Source of the DNA: DSVZ01 sp964568145
Lineage (GTDB): Bacteria > Verrucomicrobiota > Verrucomicrobiia > Limisphaerales > J093
Length of the DNA stretch: 64,000 nucleotides
Reading direction: 5' to 3'
Assembly: GCA_964568145.1 (NCBI GenBank)
Contig: CAZMOZ010000008.1
Coordinates: 124,001-188,000, forward strand
Below the pieces are notes generated by a model. It did no database searches and had not been told where the DNA came from. It saw nothing but the letters and a program-made list of their open reading frames with translations. Both the position numbers and the translations under genes were made by a program. This document shows, one piece after another, positions 1-8,326 of the stretch. How positions within the stretch are numbered: position 1 is the stretch's first letter; each line of letters starts with the position of its first letter.

Positions 1-635
1 CCGCCTTTGCGCACGACGTGCCGGGCCCGGAGACACGCCGCCAGCAGGAGTTGTTCGAGCAGCAACGGCTCGGCGGCGACGGGCCAGAGCGTGGCCGGGA
101 TGGCGAATTGGAACCGGGTCTGCTGGCGCGAAGAGGCCTCCATCGCCTGCAGCACCCGGCGGGCGAGGGGCGCGGGGTCCAGGAGGCCGCGCGGGCCGGT
201 GGCGGCGCTGCTCAAGGTCATGATGTGGCTGACCAGCGCCGCGCCGCGCTGGGCGGCGGCTTCCATGATGGCGGGCAGGCCGGCGGCCGTGGCATCGGTC
301 GCGGTCTGCCGCAGCACGCTGCAGCCCATCAGGAGCGGCGCCAGGGCGTTGTTCAGGTCGTGCGCCAGGTCGCGAAACACGGCGCGCAGCAGTTCGAGAC
401 TCTGACACCGCATCATCTGGCGCTCGTACTCCGACGCGGGCACGGCGATTCGTGCCGCTTCCGGCGGGACGGCCAACTCGCCGGCGCAGGACGGAAGTTG
501 CGTCGAAACCCGGTTGTGGGCTGGCGCAGAGTTCATATCGGCGGAGCTGGCTTCCCGGGCAGGCTCGCGCGGTGTGAGTTCCGGCTCCGCGCCGGAGGCG
601 GGAGTCACGACGAGCCGCTTCGGGGAGGAAGGCAT
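1..635 (-). CDS. Histidine-kinase-like protein, C-terminus beyond window
   Basis: An open frame runs from an ATG at 635 off the left edge, giving 211 residues. It holds a histidine-kinase H-box, AHDLNNALAPLL, near residue 85, followed by the second dimerization helix and the start of the ATPase domain. The expected N-box is degenerate: LLLAACLRARH stands where kinases have Asn-x-x-x-Asn-Ala-Arg. No transmembrane segment or sensor domain precedes the H-box, so it would be cytosolic. The start lies one base after the stop of the prepilin gene at 637, so it is the last visible gene of the operon that begins at 7866. The family assignment rests on the H-box; ATP binding cannot be judged because the G boxes lie outside the window. 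Confidence 0.72.
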   Translation of the reverse strand, partial: MPSSPKRLVVTPASGAEPELTPREPAREASSADMNSAPAHNRVSTQLPSCAGELAVPPEAARIAVPASEYERQMMRCQSLELLRAVFRDLAHDLNNALAPLLMGCSVLRQTATDATAAGLPAIMEAAAQRGAALVSHIMTLSSAATGPRGLLDPAPLARRVLQAMEASSRQQTRFQFAIPATLWPVAAEPLLLEQLLLAACLRARHVVRKG

Positions 636-636
636 G

Positions 637-1800
637 TCAGTCACACTGGCCCTCGGCCGGGCTGTTCATGAGATTCAACGCAGCCTGACTCATGGCCACC
701 TGCGCGTCGCTGACGGCTCGAAAGACCGGGTGCGAAGAGCCTTTCGGCCAGGTGCCCAGCGCTGCCCAGGTGTTGTACGCCGCCATGAAGGCCTCCATGG
801 CATCGAGAACCGTGCCCGGCGTGGCGCCACCTGCGGCGTTCCGGTTGCGCGGACTGCGATAAAACAGTTCGGCCATGTACTCCATGACCGGCGGCGTGAC
901 GGGCGGCGGATTGAACACCGTGCCGCGCCAGACACCCAGGTTGTACACGAAGTTGCAGTCGCGCGTGAGAATCTGCTGGGCTTCGAGGGTGTTGGTGTGC
1001 GTCAGCAGTCCCAGCGTCGTGCCCTTGATGAAGAAAGCATTCACTCCCGACGCGCCGTTCGGGACCGCGTTGGTCGCCAGGTTGTCAATCGCGTAGCGCC
1101 CCTGCCCGGGCGAGGCGTGGTTGTTGAGCGTCAGGCGCACAAATAACGGGGACAGATTCATCCGCTGGACGCGCAAATCCCGGCCGAGCCCCGACCAAGC
1201 GCTCCAAGGGCCGCCCGCCGGCACCGTCTCGGGCGCGGCGTTCCATAGCTCGTCGAAGTTCGCGGCCACCGTGCCCCCGCTGACCACAGCCGAGGGGAAT
1301 GTGGGGCCCAGCGAGGAAAACACGATGAGCCGGAGGTTGACGGGCGGAATGATCACGCCGCCGGCGTTGGTGACCACGGACCCCGCGATGGTCTGGTGGT
1401 AAGGGAGCCCCTGGCCGTTCCCGCCGATTTGCAGCCGGGGATCAATCCAGAGCACGCGGGTTCTTTGGCGCGGATTCTGGCTGACGAAGGTTGTGTCCGT
1501 GCCCAGCTCCGTGGCGACGGCCTGGACCCAGTTCGTCGGGCCGGGGATGCTCCGCTGGCGCTGGACGCTCCGCTCCAGCGCCTCGGAAATGCGGGCCAGC
1601 GCGGCGTCCTCCTTCCGGGCCTCGATCGCGTCCAGTTGCCGGACGGTGACACCAAACACCAGCGTGGCCAGAATCATGATGACCGCCAGCACGCCCACCA
1701 TCTCGATCAGCGTGAAACCTGCACGGGCGGGCGTCGGCGGTTGCTGGCTGGCAGGGTTGGGCTGGGCCCGACGGAGTCTCGCCCCACTAGCGCGGTGCAC
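637..1800 (-). CDS. Prepilin-type N-terminal methylation domain protein
   Basis: The protein carries a type IV prepilin signature, G-FTLIEMVGVLAVIMI, followed by a hydrophobic helix and then an amphipathic helix rich in charged residues (ARKEDAALARISEALERS). The remaining roughly 320 residues are a globular domain with no recognised fold. It is a close paralogue in architecture of the next upstream prepilin gene (2008-3147). The start is uncertain. A GTG at 1800 gives a 27-residue leader, longer than usual, and the frame stays open to an ATG at 1986, but that stretch is intergenic repeat sequence (heptamers at 1808-1843). It probably functions as a pseudopilin assembled by the GspE/GspF pair encoded upstream. 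Confidence 0.8.
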   Translation of the reverse strand: MHRASGARLRRAQPNPASQQPPTPARAGFTLIEMVGVLAVIMILATLVFGVTVRQLDAIEARKEDAALARISEALERSVQRQRSIPGPTNWVQAVATELGTDTTFVSQNPRQRTRVLWIDPRLQIGGNGQGLPYHQTIAGSVVTNAGGVIIPPVNLRLIVFSSLGPTFPSAVVSGGTVAANFDELWNAAPETVPAGGPWSAWSGLGRDLRVQRMNLSPLFVRLTLNNHASPGQGRYAIDNLATNAVPNGASGVNAFFIKGTTLGLLTHTNTLEAQQILTRDCNFVYNLGVWRGTVFNPPPVTPPVMEYMAELFYRSPRNRNAAGGATPGTVLDAMEAFMAAYNTWAALGTWPKGSSHPVFRAVSDAQVAMSQAALNLMNSPAEGQCD

Positions 1801-1910
1801 GCCGCGAGGTCCGAAGTCCGAAATCCGAAGTCCGAAATCTGAAGCCTCCAGCCAAGAGTCCCCGATGCTTCGGACCAGTAACCACGAACCAGGAACCAAG
1901 AACCCTTCTG
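1769..1910. repeat. Repeat mosaic at the prepilin 5' end
   Basis: Bases 1808-1843 are tandem heptamers alternating ccgaagt and ccgaaat. They are followed by a repetitive run of the type 'accacgaaccaggaaccaagaacc' near 1882-1907. Bases 1770-1788 match the motif gacggagtctcgccccac that recurs at 30939-30956 and, diverged, at 21534-21550. The same heptamer class occurs inside queE at 52004-52072. The mosaic occupies the region where the prepilin gene at 637 should start and remains open in that frame, which blurs the true start codon. Confidence 0.75.
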
Positions 1911-2007
1911 CATGGCTCACCCCACCGCCGGACCTGGCCTGTAGTGGGCGGCTGGCTTGGCTACGGTTTGGCAACGGTTGAGGCATGGGAGCAGTGAAGG
2001 GCGTGGC

Positions 2008-3147
2008 CTACTTGAGGAGGTTCTTGCTCACGTTGTCGAGCATGGTCTGGGCGTTGATCAGCATTTGGTAGTGGGGCACCTGCTGCAAATTAACGCTGCC
2101 GTGGCGCGCGAAGCAGGGCGAGTCCCCCGCCCACAGGGTGTAGATGAACAGGTACGTGTACATCTGATCCACCACGGCCTGCTGGGTGCCGCCGAAGTCC
2201 GCGCCCGGATTTCGCGGCGTATTCAGGAATTGCTGCACCGCCGCGGCGAACTGCATCCCGCGCGACGGACGCAGCCGGCCTTCGTGAAGCAGCCCGCGCC
2301 AGTAGCCGAACTCGAACACGTAGCTCGCGTCGCCCGACAGAATCTCGCGGCACTGGAGCGAACCGTCCGCGCCATGCAGGCCGATGACGGTGCCGTCCAC
2401 GTAGTACGTGTCCCAGCCGGTGCCGGTGTTGGGGACGGGATGCGCGGTGCTGCCGTCAACGGAGAACCGGCCGGTGCCGGCGAGGTCGTTGTTGATGAGC
2501 ACCAGCCGGTGGAACAGCGGCCGCAGGTTCACGCGCTGAATCACCAGATCCTCGCCCGTCCCGGAGTAGTTCGTCCAGCTCGCGGGCCGGGCGCCGGACG
2601 CCGTGTTCCAGATTTCGTTGAACTCGCTGGCGCTGGGCACGCCGCTGGTCACCGGAAGCGCGCCCGCCAGCGATGACAAGATTATCACGCGGGCGCTGAT
2701 GGGCTGGTGGGTGCCGTTGGTGGTCTGCGTGAACGGGAGATTCGCGCCGGCCAGGCGCAGGGCGGGGTCCACCAGGAACGCCCGGTTGAACCCGCGGGGC
2801 GTGGTGGCCACGACCGCGGCGCCCATCTGGGTTTCATCGCCCAGCGCCGCCGCCCATGTCGAGTGGCCGGTCACGGCGCGGTTCCGGCGGATGGCGTGCT
2901 GAAAGGCGTCCGTCATGGCGAGGAGGTCGGCGCGCTCCTTGGTGAGGGCGGCCTGGTCCATCTGCCGCATCACGCCGGGGGTGATGGTGGCGGCCAGGAT
3001 CGCGATGATGGCCAGGATGGCGACCATCTCGATGATCGAAAAGCCGCGCGCCGCGCGGGGTGGCCGGCGGGTGGCGGCCAACGCCGGCCGCGCAACCGGG
3101 CGCTGCGCCTCGGTCATGAGCCGCTTAGGTTGGGACGTTGCTTTCAC
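2008..3147 (-). CDS. Prepilin-type N-terminal methylation domain protein
   Basis: The signature G-FSIIEMVAILAIIAILA near residue 35 is a class III prepilin cleavage site followed by a hydrophobic helix. About 340 residues of unrecognised globular sequence follow, similar in layout to the neighbour at 637-1800: both have phrases such as RVNLRPLFHRLVL/RMNLSPLFVRLTL, which suggests tandem duplication. The chosen GTG at 3147 overlaps the gspF stop by four bases (GTGA), a typical translational coupling signal. An ATG at 3117 would also work and leaves a shorter leader of about 25 residues. It is probably a pseudopilin. Confidence 0.83.
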   Translation of the reverse strand: MKATSQPKRLMTEAQRPVARPALAATRRPPRAARGFSIIEMVAILAIIAILAATITPGVMRQMDQAALTKERADLLAMTDAFQHAIRRNRAVTGHSTWAAALGDETQMGAAVVATTPRGFNRAFLVDPALRLAGANLPFTQTTNGTHQPISARVIILSSLAGALPVTSGVPSASEFNEIWNTASGARPASWTNYSGTGEDLVIQRVNLRPLFHRLVLINNDLAGTGRFSVDGSTAHPVPNTGTGWDTYYVDGTVIGLHGADGSLQCREILSGDASYVFEFGYWRGLLHEGRLRPSRGMQFAAAVQQFLNTPRNPGADFGGTQQAVVDQMYTYLFIYTLWAGDSPCFARHGSVNLQQVPHYQMLINAQTMLDNVSKNLLK

Positions 3148-4379
3148 CGGATGTTCCCCACCAGGGTCAGGATCGGAAGATAAACCGCCAGGGCCACGAT
3201 CAGCACGATGAAGATCAGAAACAGCATCAAGGCTGGCTCGAGGAAGGTCAGCAGCCTCTTGGCCCGCTCGGGAACGATCTGGTTGTAGTAGTCCGCCACT
3301 TCCTGGAGGGTACCGTCCAAGTTGCCGCTGGCCTCGCCCACCGAGACCATCCGCAGCACGAGCGGCGGGAAGATGGCGGCCTGTTGTACGGCCTCGCTGA
3401 GCGTGTTTCCGCCTTCCACGGCTTCCTGCACCTTCACGACAGCCTCCGCCACGATGATGTTGGCGACCAGTTCGCGGCAGAGTTCGAGCGCGTTGAGGAC
3501 GGGGATGCCGGCGCGATACATGACAGCCAGGTTGTTGGCGAAGCGGGAAAGCGAGAGCATGTGATTCATCGGCCCGAAGAGCGGCAACTGAAGTTTCATC
3601 TGGTCCAGCCAGCGGGCGAACGCCGGCGACCACCGCCGGCCCAGCCGCGCGCCGAAGACCCCCACCAGCAAACCCAGCACCACCATCCACCAGTACTGTT
3701 TCGCGACGTCGCCGACGCCGAACACCACTTGGGTCATCAGCGGCAGCGGGGTGTTGAGCTTGACCAGCAGGTTCGCAAACGTGGGCACGACAAACGCGAA
3801 GAGGAAGACCACAAACAGGCAGACCACCGTGATGACGATGGACGGGTACAGCGTGGCCTGCTTGACCTCGGAGACCAGCCGGTCCAGCCAGGTGAGGTAG
3901 CGCTTGAGCTCGAGGAAGGCGCCGGGCATGTCGGCGCTGAGTTCCCCGGCCCGCACGATGCCGATGAACTCGGAGGAGAACGTGCGGTGGTACTTGCCCA
4001 TGGCCTCGTAAAGCTGGTGGCCGGATTCCAGCTCCTCCTTCACCCCCCGCACCACCTCCCGGAACGCGGGATCATCGCAGTGGTTGGCAATGGCGCCGAT
4101 GGCCTGCACCATGGGCACGCCCACCTTGGTCTGGTAGGACATCATGGTGCAGAACTCGATGAGGGCCCTCCGTTTCCGGCCGCTGGGCATCTTGGGACCG
4201 CCACCGGGACGGTGCTGGGGCACAGGCGTGGCGGCGGCGGGCTGGGCGACCTGCGCCTCGGTCAGCCAGAGCTCGGCCGCTTTGAGCGCGCGCTCCAAGC
4301 TCAGCTCGTCGGCGGCCGACATGGCGCCGCGCCGGACCCGGCCGGAGGCGTCCACTGCTTTGTAGCGAAAAAAGGGCAC
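3144..4379 (-). CDS. gspF: Type II secretion system F / PilC-family inner-membrane protein
   Basis: This 411-residue protein has the two T2SF domains typical of GspF/PilC: an N-terminal domain near residues 90-215 (FCTMMSYQTKVGVPMVQAI) and its repeat near 285-405 (FANNLAVMYRAGIPVLNALE). Three long hydrophobic segments are visible, around VVCLFVVFLFAFVVPTFA, MVVLGLLVGVFG and the C-terminal LMLFLIFIVLIVALAVYL. The family forms the inner-membrane platform on which the GspE-type ATPase drives assembly of pseudopili or pili. It lies 16 bases downstream of the gspE-like gene and overlaps the next prepilin gene by four bases. Length is normal for the family. Confidence 0.93.
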   Translation of the reverse strand: MPFFRYKAVDASGRVRRGAMSAADELSLERALKAAELWLTEAQVAQPAAATPVPQHRPGGGPKMPSGRKRRALIEFCTMMSYQTKVGVPMVQAIGAIANHCDDPAFREVVRGVKEELESGHQLYEAMGKYHRTFSSEFIGIVRAGELSADMPGAFLELKRYLTWLDRLVSEVKQATLYPSIVITVVCLFVVFLFAFVVPTFANLLVKLNTPLPLMTQVVFGVGDVAKQYWWMVVLGLLVGVFGARLGRRWSPAFARWLDQMKLQLPLFGPMNHMLSLSRFANNLAVMYRAGIPVLNALELCRELVANIIVAEAVVKVQEAVEGGNTLSEAVQQAAIFPPLVLRMVSVGEASGNLDGTLQEVADYYNQIVPERAKRLLTFLEPALMLFLIFIVLIVALAVYLPILTLVGNIR

Positions 4380-4395
4380 GGGGGGGCTGGGGTTG

Positions 4396-6141
4396 TCAGC
4401 TCAGGCGCGTCACGCGCCACAATTCCTCGAGGGTGATGCTGCCCTGGGCCACCTTGAGCATCCCGTCCTCGAACATCGTCCTCATGCCGGCTTCGCGGCC
4501 CAACCGGAGATACTCGGAAGCGGGGGCCCGCTGGATGATCGGCGAATGGAACCGTTCGTCCACGAGCAGCAGTTCGTGAATGCCCATGCGGCCCTTGTAA
4601 CCGGACTGGCGGCAATGCGGACAGCCGGCACCGTGCCAGAGCTTGTCGGGGAGTTGCGGCAGCTCGATTTGGAGCGTTTGCAGCACCTCTTCGAGATTCT
4701 TCACCGGTTGACGACACCGCGGACAGATCGTCCGGACCAGCCGCTGGGCCAGGACGGCGATCAAGCTGGCGGGCAGCAGAAACGGCTCGACGCCCATGTC
4801 CAGCAAGCGGGGGATGGCGCCGGGCGCGTCGTTTGTGTGGAGTGTGGAGAGCACCAGGTGGCCGGTCAGCGCCGCGCGCACCATCAATTGCGCGGTCTCG
4901 GTGTCGCGGGTCTCGCCCACGAGGATGATGTCCGGGTCCTGGCGGAGCAACGCGCGCAGCCCCGCGCTGAAGGTCAGTCCGCGCTCCTCCTTGATCTGCG
5001 TCTGCCGGACCAGCGGCATGACGTACTCGATGGGGTCTTCGAGGGTGAAGGTGCTGACGCCCGGCGTGCTGATCTCCTTAAGCACCGCGTAAAGGGTCGT
5101 GCTCTTGCCGCTGCCGGTCGGCCCGGTCACCAGCACGACGCCGTAAGGCCGGTTGAACGCCTCGCGGAAGTGTTCCAGCGTATCCGTGGCAAAGCCGAGG
5201 GCGGAGAGGTTGATGACCTGGGCTTCCGGGTCGAGAATGCGCGCCACGATGTTCTCGCCGAACCGGGTGGGCAGGCTCGAGACGCGCAGGCTCACCTGCC
5301 GGCCGGCCACCATGACGTTCGCCCGCCCGTCCTGCGGCGCGCCGGTCTCCCCCAGGTCCAGTTCGGCCAGGATTTTCATCCGCGTGGTGACCGCGGACTG
5401 CATGGCCTTCGGGATCAGCACGTCATGCTGGAGCACGCCGTCAATGCGCTTGCGGATGCGCATCATCTGCTCCTCCGGCTCGAAATGGATGTCGCTGGCG
5501 CCGCTGTTGACCGCGCTGCTGATGATCTGGCTGACCAGGCGGATGATGGGCGCGTCCTTGTCCTTGTTGCTCTGGCGGCCGAGGAGTTCTTCGAGCGGCT
5601 GGGCGGGCTCCTGGCTCTTCTGTTCGAGCACCTCCTCGATCGTTGCGCCGACGGTCTCGAGGGCGTGGTAGTTGAGCTCGAGACAATGAATGATGTCCCG
5701 CTCGGTGGCCGCCAGCACGTCAATGGTGAGCCCGGTCGCGTGCTGCAACGCGTCAATGGCCGCCAGGTCCAGCGGATTCGCCAGCGCCACGGTCAGCACT
5801 CCGTCCACGCGGGAGATCGGCACCGCGCTGACCCGGCGGGCCAACTCGTACGGGACGAGTGCCATGAGCGCGCTCGGGATGGTGAACCCTTTCAGGCTGA
5901 TGCTCCGGGTGTTGGCCTGGCGGCCAAGCAGGTCGGAAATCACCTCCGGCGTGACCAGCCGAAGATCAATGAGAATCTTGGTCAGCGGATCGCCGCGACG
6001 GCGTTGCTCGCGCAGCGCCAGGTCCAGTTGATCGGCGCTCAAATGCCCCACCGCCACGAGCTGCTCTTCCAAGGACAGCCGGCGATCCAGCGAAGGCTTG
6101 TCGCCTGATTTCGGCCGGGCTGGTTGAAGTTCAGTAGGCAT
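4396..6141 (-). CDS. gspE: GspE/PilB-family assembly ATPase
   Basis: A 581-residue assembly ATPase. The N-terminal MshEN-type region (about 20-160) is followed by the catalytic domain. Walker A GPTGSGKS lies at residues 340-347 and Walker B is in DPDIILVGE (401-409), with an Asp box TFTLEDPIEY near 363-372 and a His box STLHTNDAPG near 431-440. Two Cys pairs, CPRC and CPHC, form the zinc-binding insert of GspE/PilB proteins. It powers polymerisation of the prepilins encoded downstream. The operon as visible has no secretin, so the outer-membrane channel must be elsewhere. The symbol is by family; pilB would be equally defensible. Confidence 0.93.
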   Translation of the reverse strand: MPTELQPARPKSGDKPSLDRRLSLEEQLVAVGHLSADQLDLALREQRRRGDPLTKILIDLRLVTPEVISDLLGRQANTRSISLKGFTIPSALMALVPYELARRVSAVPISRVDGVLTVALANPLDLAAIDALQHATGLTIDVLAATERDIIHCLELNYHALETVGATIEEVLEQKSQEPAQPLEELLGRQSNKDKDAPIIRLVSQIISSAVNSGASDIHFEPEEQMMRIRKRIDGVLQHDVLIPKAMQSAVTTRMKILAELDLGETGAPQDGRANVMVAGRQVSLRVSSLPTRFGENIVARILDPEAQVINLSALGFATDTLEHFREAFNRPYGVVLVTGPTGSGKSTTLYAVLKEISTPGVSTFTLEDPIEYVMPLVRQTQIKEERGLTFSAGLRALLRQDPDIILVGETRDTETAQLMVRAALTGHLVLSTLHTNDAPGAIPRLLDMGVEPFLLPASLIAVLAQRLVRTICPRCRQPVKNLEEVLQTLQIELPQLPDKLWHGAGCPHCRQSGYKGRMGIHELLLVDERFHSPIIQRAPASEYLRLGREAGMRTMFEDGMLKVAQGSITLEELWRVTRLS

Positions 6142-6156
6142 GGCTGGCGGTATCGC

Positions 6157-7866
6157 TCACGCGGGACAGGCTTCCAAGCAACGGCTGAGCACCCCTTGAA
6201 TCTGCCGGTAAGTAAACGGCTTGGGCAGAAACTCCACCCCCCGGCTGGCCTCCAGTTCGGAAATGAACGCCGACCCCGCAAACCCGGTGGTGAGGATGAC
6301 CTTCAAATCCGCGCGCTCGGCCCGCAGGCGGTTGGCGAGCTGCAGACCGTCCACGAGGCCGGGGATGACGAGGTCCACGATCAGTAGATCCACGCTGTCG
6401 CGATTCTCCTGCCACAGCCGCAACGCCTCGGCGCTGTCCCCCGCCTCGAGGATCCGGCACTCGCGATCCTGGAGGACCAGCCGCGTGACTTCGCGCACCG
6501 CCTCGTCGTCCTCGACCAGCAGCACGGTCCTCCCTGGCGTGGGTTCAGAAACGGTCCGCGGAGGCGGGTTTTCGCTGACCGGGGGATCAGTTGGAGGGCT
6601 CTGGCAAACCGGGCTGGCCGCTTGTGCCCGCGGCAGGCTGACCTCGAAACCCACCGATCCATTGGCCGCGGGGTATTCGCGAATCCGCCCGCCCAGCCGG
6701 GTCACGATCGCCTCGGCGACCGTCCATTCCAGACCCGTACCGTGGCTGTTCAGACTGGAACCCACAGTTGAACCCGGAACCCCGGCCGGCAGTAACTCCG
6801 GTTCGCAGTACACGACCGTCAGCCGGATGGTACCCGTCGGCGTCGGGTCCGGCTGCGTTGCGGCCCGTGTTTCGGCGGCGTCTGTGACGACCGACAAGCG
6901 CAGGCTTCCGCCGGGCGGTGTTCCCCGGGCCGCCAGCAGACCCAAGTCCGAGATGAGTTGCTCGAGCCACGCCGCCTCGGCCGGGACGGTGACCGGTTCG
7001 GGAGCCGGCTGGATTTCCACCGTGGCCATGCCTTTGAGCAGGCGCCGGAGATGCGACGCCGCACGCTCCAAAGGCTGGTTCAAGTCCACCGCCTCGCCCG
7101 CGAAGGGCCCGTCGCAGCCCAGGATGGCGAGCTGGCTGACGAGACTGGCGGCGCGATGCACCGACAGAACGATCTCGCGTTGCCGGGGATTCGGGCCTTC
7201 AGCCGCGGAACGCGCACAACTCCGCGGGGCGTCCAGTTGCTGTTTGAACGCGGCCACGGTGCGGCTCAAGCCAGCCGCCACGCCGTCAGCCAGCAGGTCC
7301 AAATGCGCCGCCGCGACCCGCGCCCGCCCGCATTCCACGCCGGAGTCATGCCAGTCAGCGCCGGGCTCGGCGGCCGGCTGCGCCAGCGCCCCTTGATACC
7401 GCCCGGCGTTCAAGGCCCGCACAATCTGCCGGGCATTGAAAGGGTCAACAGGCCGTCGCAGCGCCAGCAGTTGGCCGTGTTGATTTCGTGCAACCGCTTG
7501 TTCCGCCCATGCGCAATCCGCCTCCGCAACGCAAAGGATGACGTGCAGCTCAGGGTCGGCCTCGCGAAGCAGGGCGGCGGTCGCGAGACCGGCGTCGCGC
7601 GCCAGCGTGTCCACCTCCACGACGGCCAGGTGGTAGGGTTCGGCGGCAGCCCGCGCCTGGCGCGTGAACTCGACGGCAGTTTGCGCATCGCTGGCCTGGT
7701 CCAGGGCGTACACCGGGGCCAGGGTTGAGGCGCTGGCAACGGCCTGTTCCGCATGCCGTTCCTCCCGGTCTTCACCGCAGAAACCGGCACGCAGTTCTTC
7801 CCGTAACGACCCGTCCGGGCTGACCACCAGGACGCGATACTTGGCGATGGGTTGCGACCCGCTCAT
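6157..7866 (-). CDS. Two-receiver pseudo-kinase response regulator
   Basis: This 569-residue protein begins with a receiver-like fold (YRVLVVSPDGSLREEL) whose acidic pocket is incomplete. The middle resembles a histidine-kinase core without its phosphoacceptor: DGVAAGLSRTV sits where an H-box would be, and no N-box Asn is evident, although a G2-like HGTGLEW remains. A canonical receiver closes the protein, with an acidic pair in VEDDEAVRE, phosphoacceptor Asp498 (LIVDLVIPG) and Lys549 (FLPKPF). It starts an operon with gspE (15-base gap), gspF and prepilins, so it probably regulates pilus assembly by protein contact, since no DNA-binding domain is present. ATG 7866 gives the receiver-like fold a complete N-terminus. 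Confidence 0.8.
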   Translation of the reverse strand: MSGSQPIAKYRVLVVSPDGSLREELRAGFCGEDREERHAEQAVASASTLAPVYALDQASDAQTAVEFTRQARAAAEPYHLAVVEVDTLARDAGLATAALLREADPELHVILCVAEADCAWAEQAVARNQHGQLLALRRPVDPFNARQIVRALNAGRYQGALAQPAAEPGADWHDSGVECGRARVAAAHLDLLADGVAAGLSRTVAAFKQQLDAPRSCARSAAEGPNPRQREIVLSVHRAASLVSQLAILGCDGPFAGEAVDLNQPLERAASHLRRLLKGMATVEIQPAPEPVTVPAEAAWLEQLISDLGLLAARGTPPGGSLRLSVVTDAAETRAATQPDPTPTGTIRLTVVYCEPELLPAGVPGSTVGSSLNSHGTGLEWTVAEAIVTRLGGRIREYPAANGSVGFEVSLPRAQAASPVCQSPPTDPPVSENPPPRTVSEPTPGRTVLLVEDDEAVREVTRLVLQDRECRILEAGDSAEALRLWQENRDSVDLLIVDLVIPGLVDGLQLANRLRAERADLKVILTTGFAGSAFISELEASRGVEFLPKPFTYRQIQGVLSRCLEACPA

Positions 7867-8326
7867 GGACTTGCGACCTTTTCGTAATACGCGGCTCCGG
7901 ACCTCCTCGAGCCGGCTTGCGGTTCGCATTCCCGTCCCTGCCAAGCCTGTACTCCCGGAATCCCAGCCACTTGTCTGCCCGGCCCAAACAGTCTGCCACG
8001 GCATTGGATAACCCTTAGCAAGGAGCGTGCCTTCGTGCCGGGCGCGAATCTGTCCCGCGATTCCAAGCCCGGAAGCCTTTAGAAGCTCTGTTGTTCTGCG
8101 ATAACGTTTTCTGGATTTCTTAGCCACCCGGCCGTAGTGGGCAACCTTTCGTCCAAATATTTGCCAAGCCTGTATAAGAAGACTCCGCCACCGAAAAAGG
8201 CTTTGGCCTTGCCAAAACCCGGCGGGAACGCCGTTCCGGGGCACAACAGGACGCAGTCCTGCGGCCACTCCGCGCTGCCCGCCGACTGGCTTGCCAGCCA
8301 GTCGCGGAAATGCCTACGCTGCGGCC
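7867..8326. other. Intergenic region between divergent genes
   Basis: This 460-base gap separates the minus-strand pilus operon from the plus-strand glycoside hydrolase, so it must hold both promoters. The minus-strand frame stays open through most of it, but the encoded sequence is basic and low in information with no family resemblance. I see no confident promoter boxes. A short inverted repeat (gactggcttgccagccagtc, 8284-8303) precedes the hydrolase start. Confidence 0.5.

Noticed and set aside
4393..6108. Long plus-strand open frame opposite the gspE-like gene (571 codons)
   Set aside because: It is an antisense shadow of a high-GC gene. Its product is rich in His, Arg and Gly with no family resemblance, while the minus strand has full ATPase motifs.
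7867..8268. N-terminal extension of the two-receiver protein to 8268
   Set aside because: The extra 134 residues are basic, low in information and precede a complete receiver-like start at 7866.
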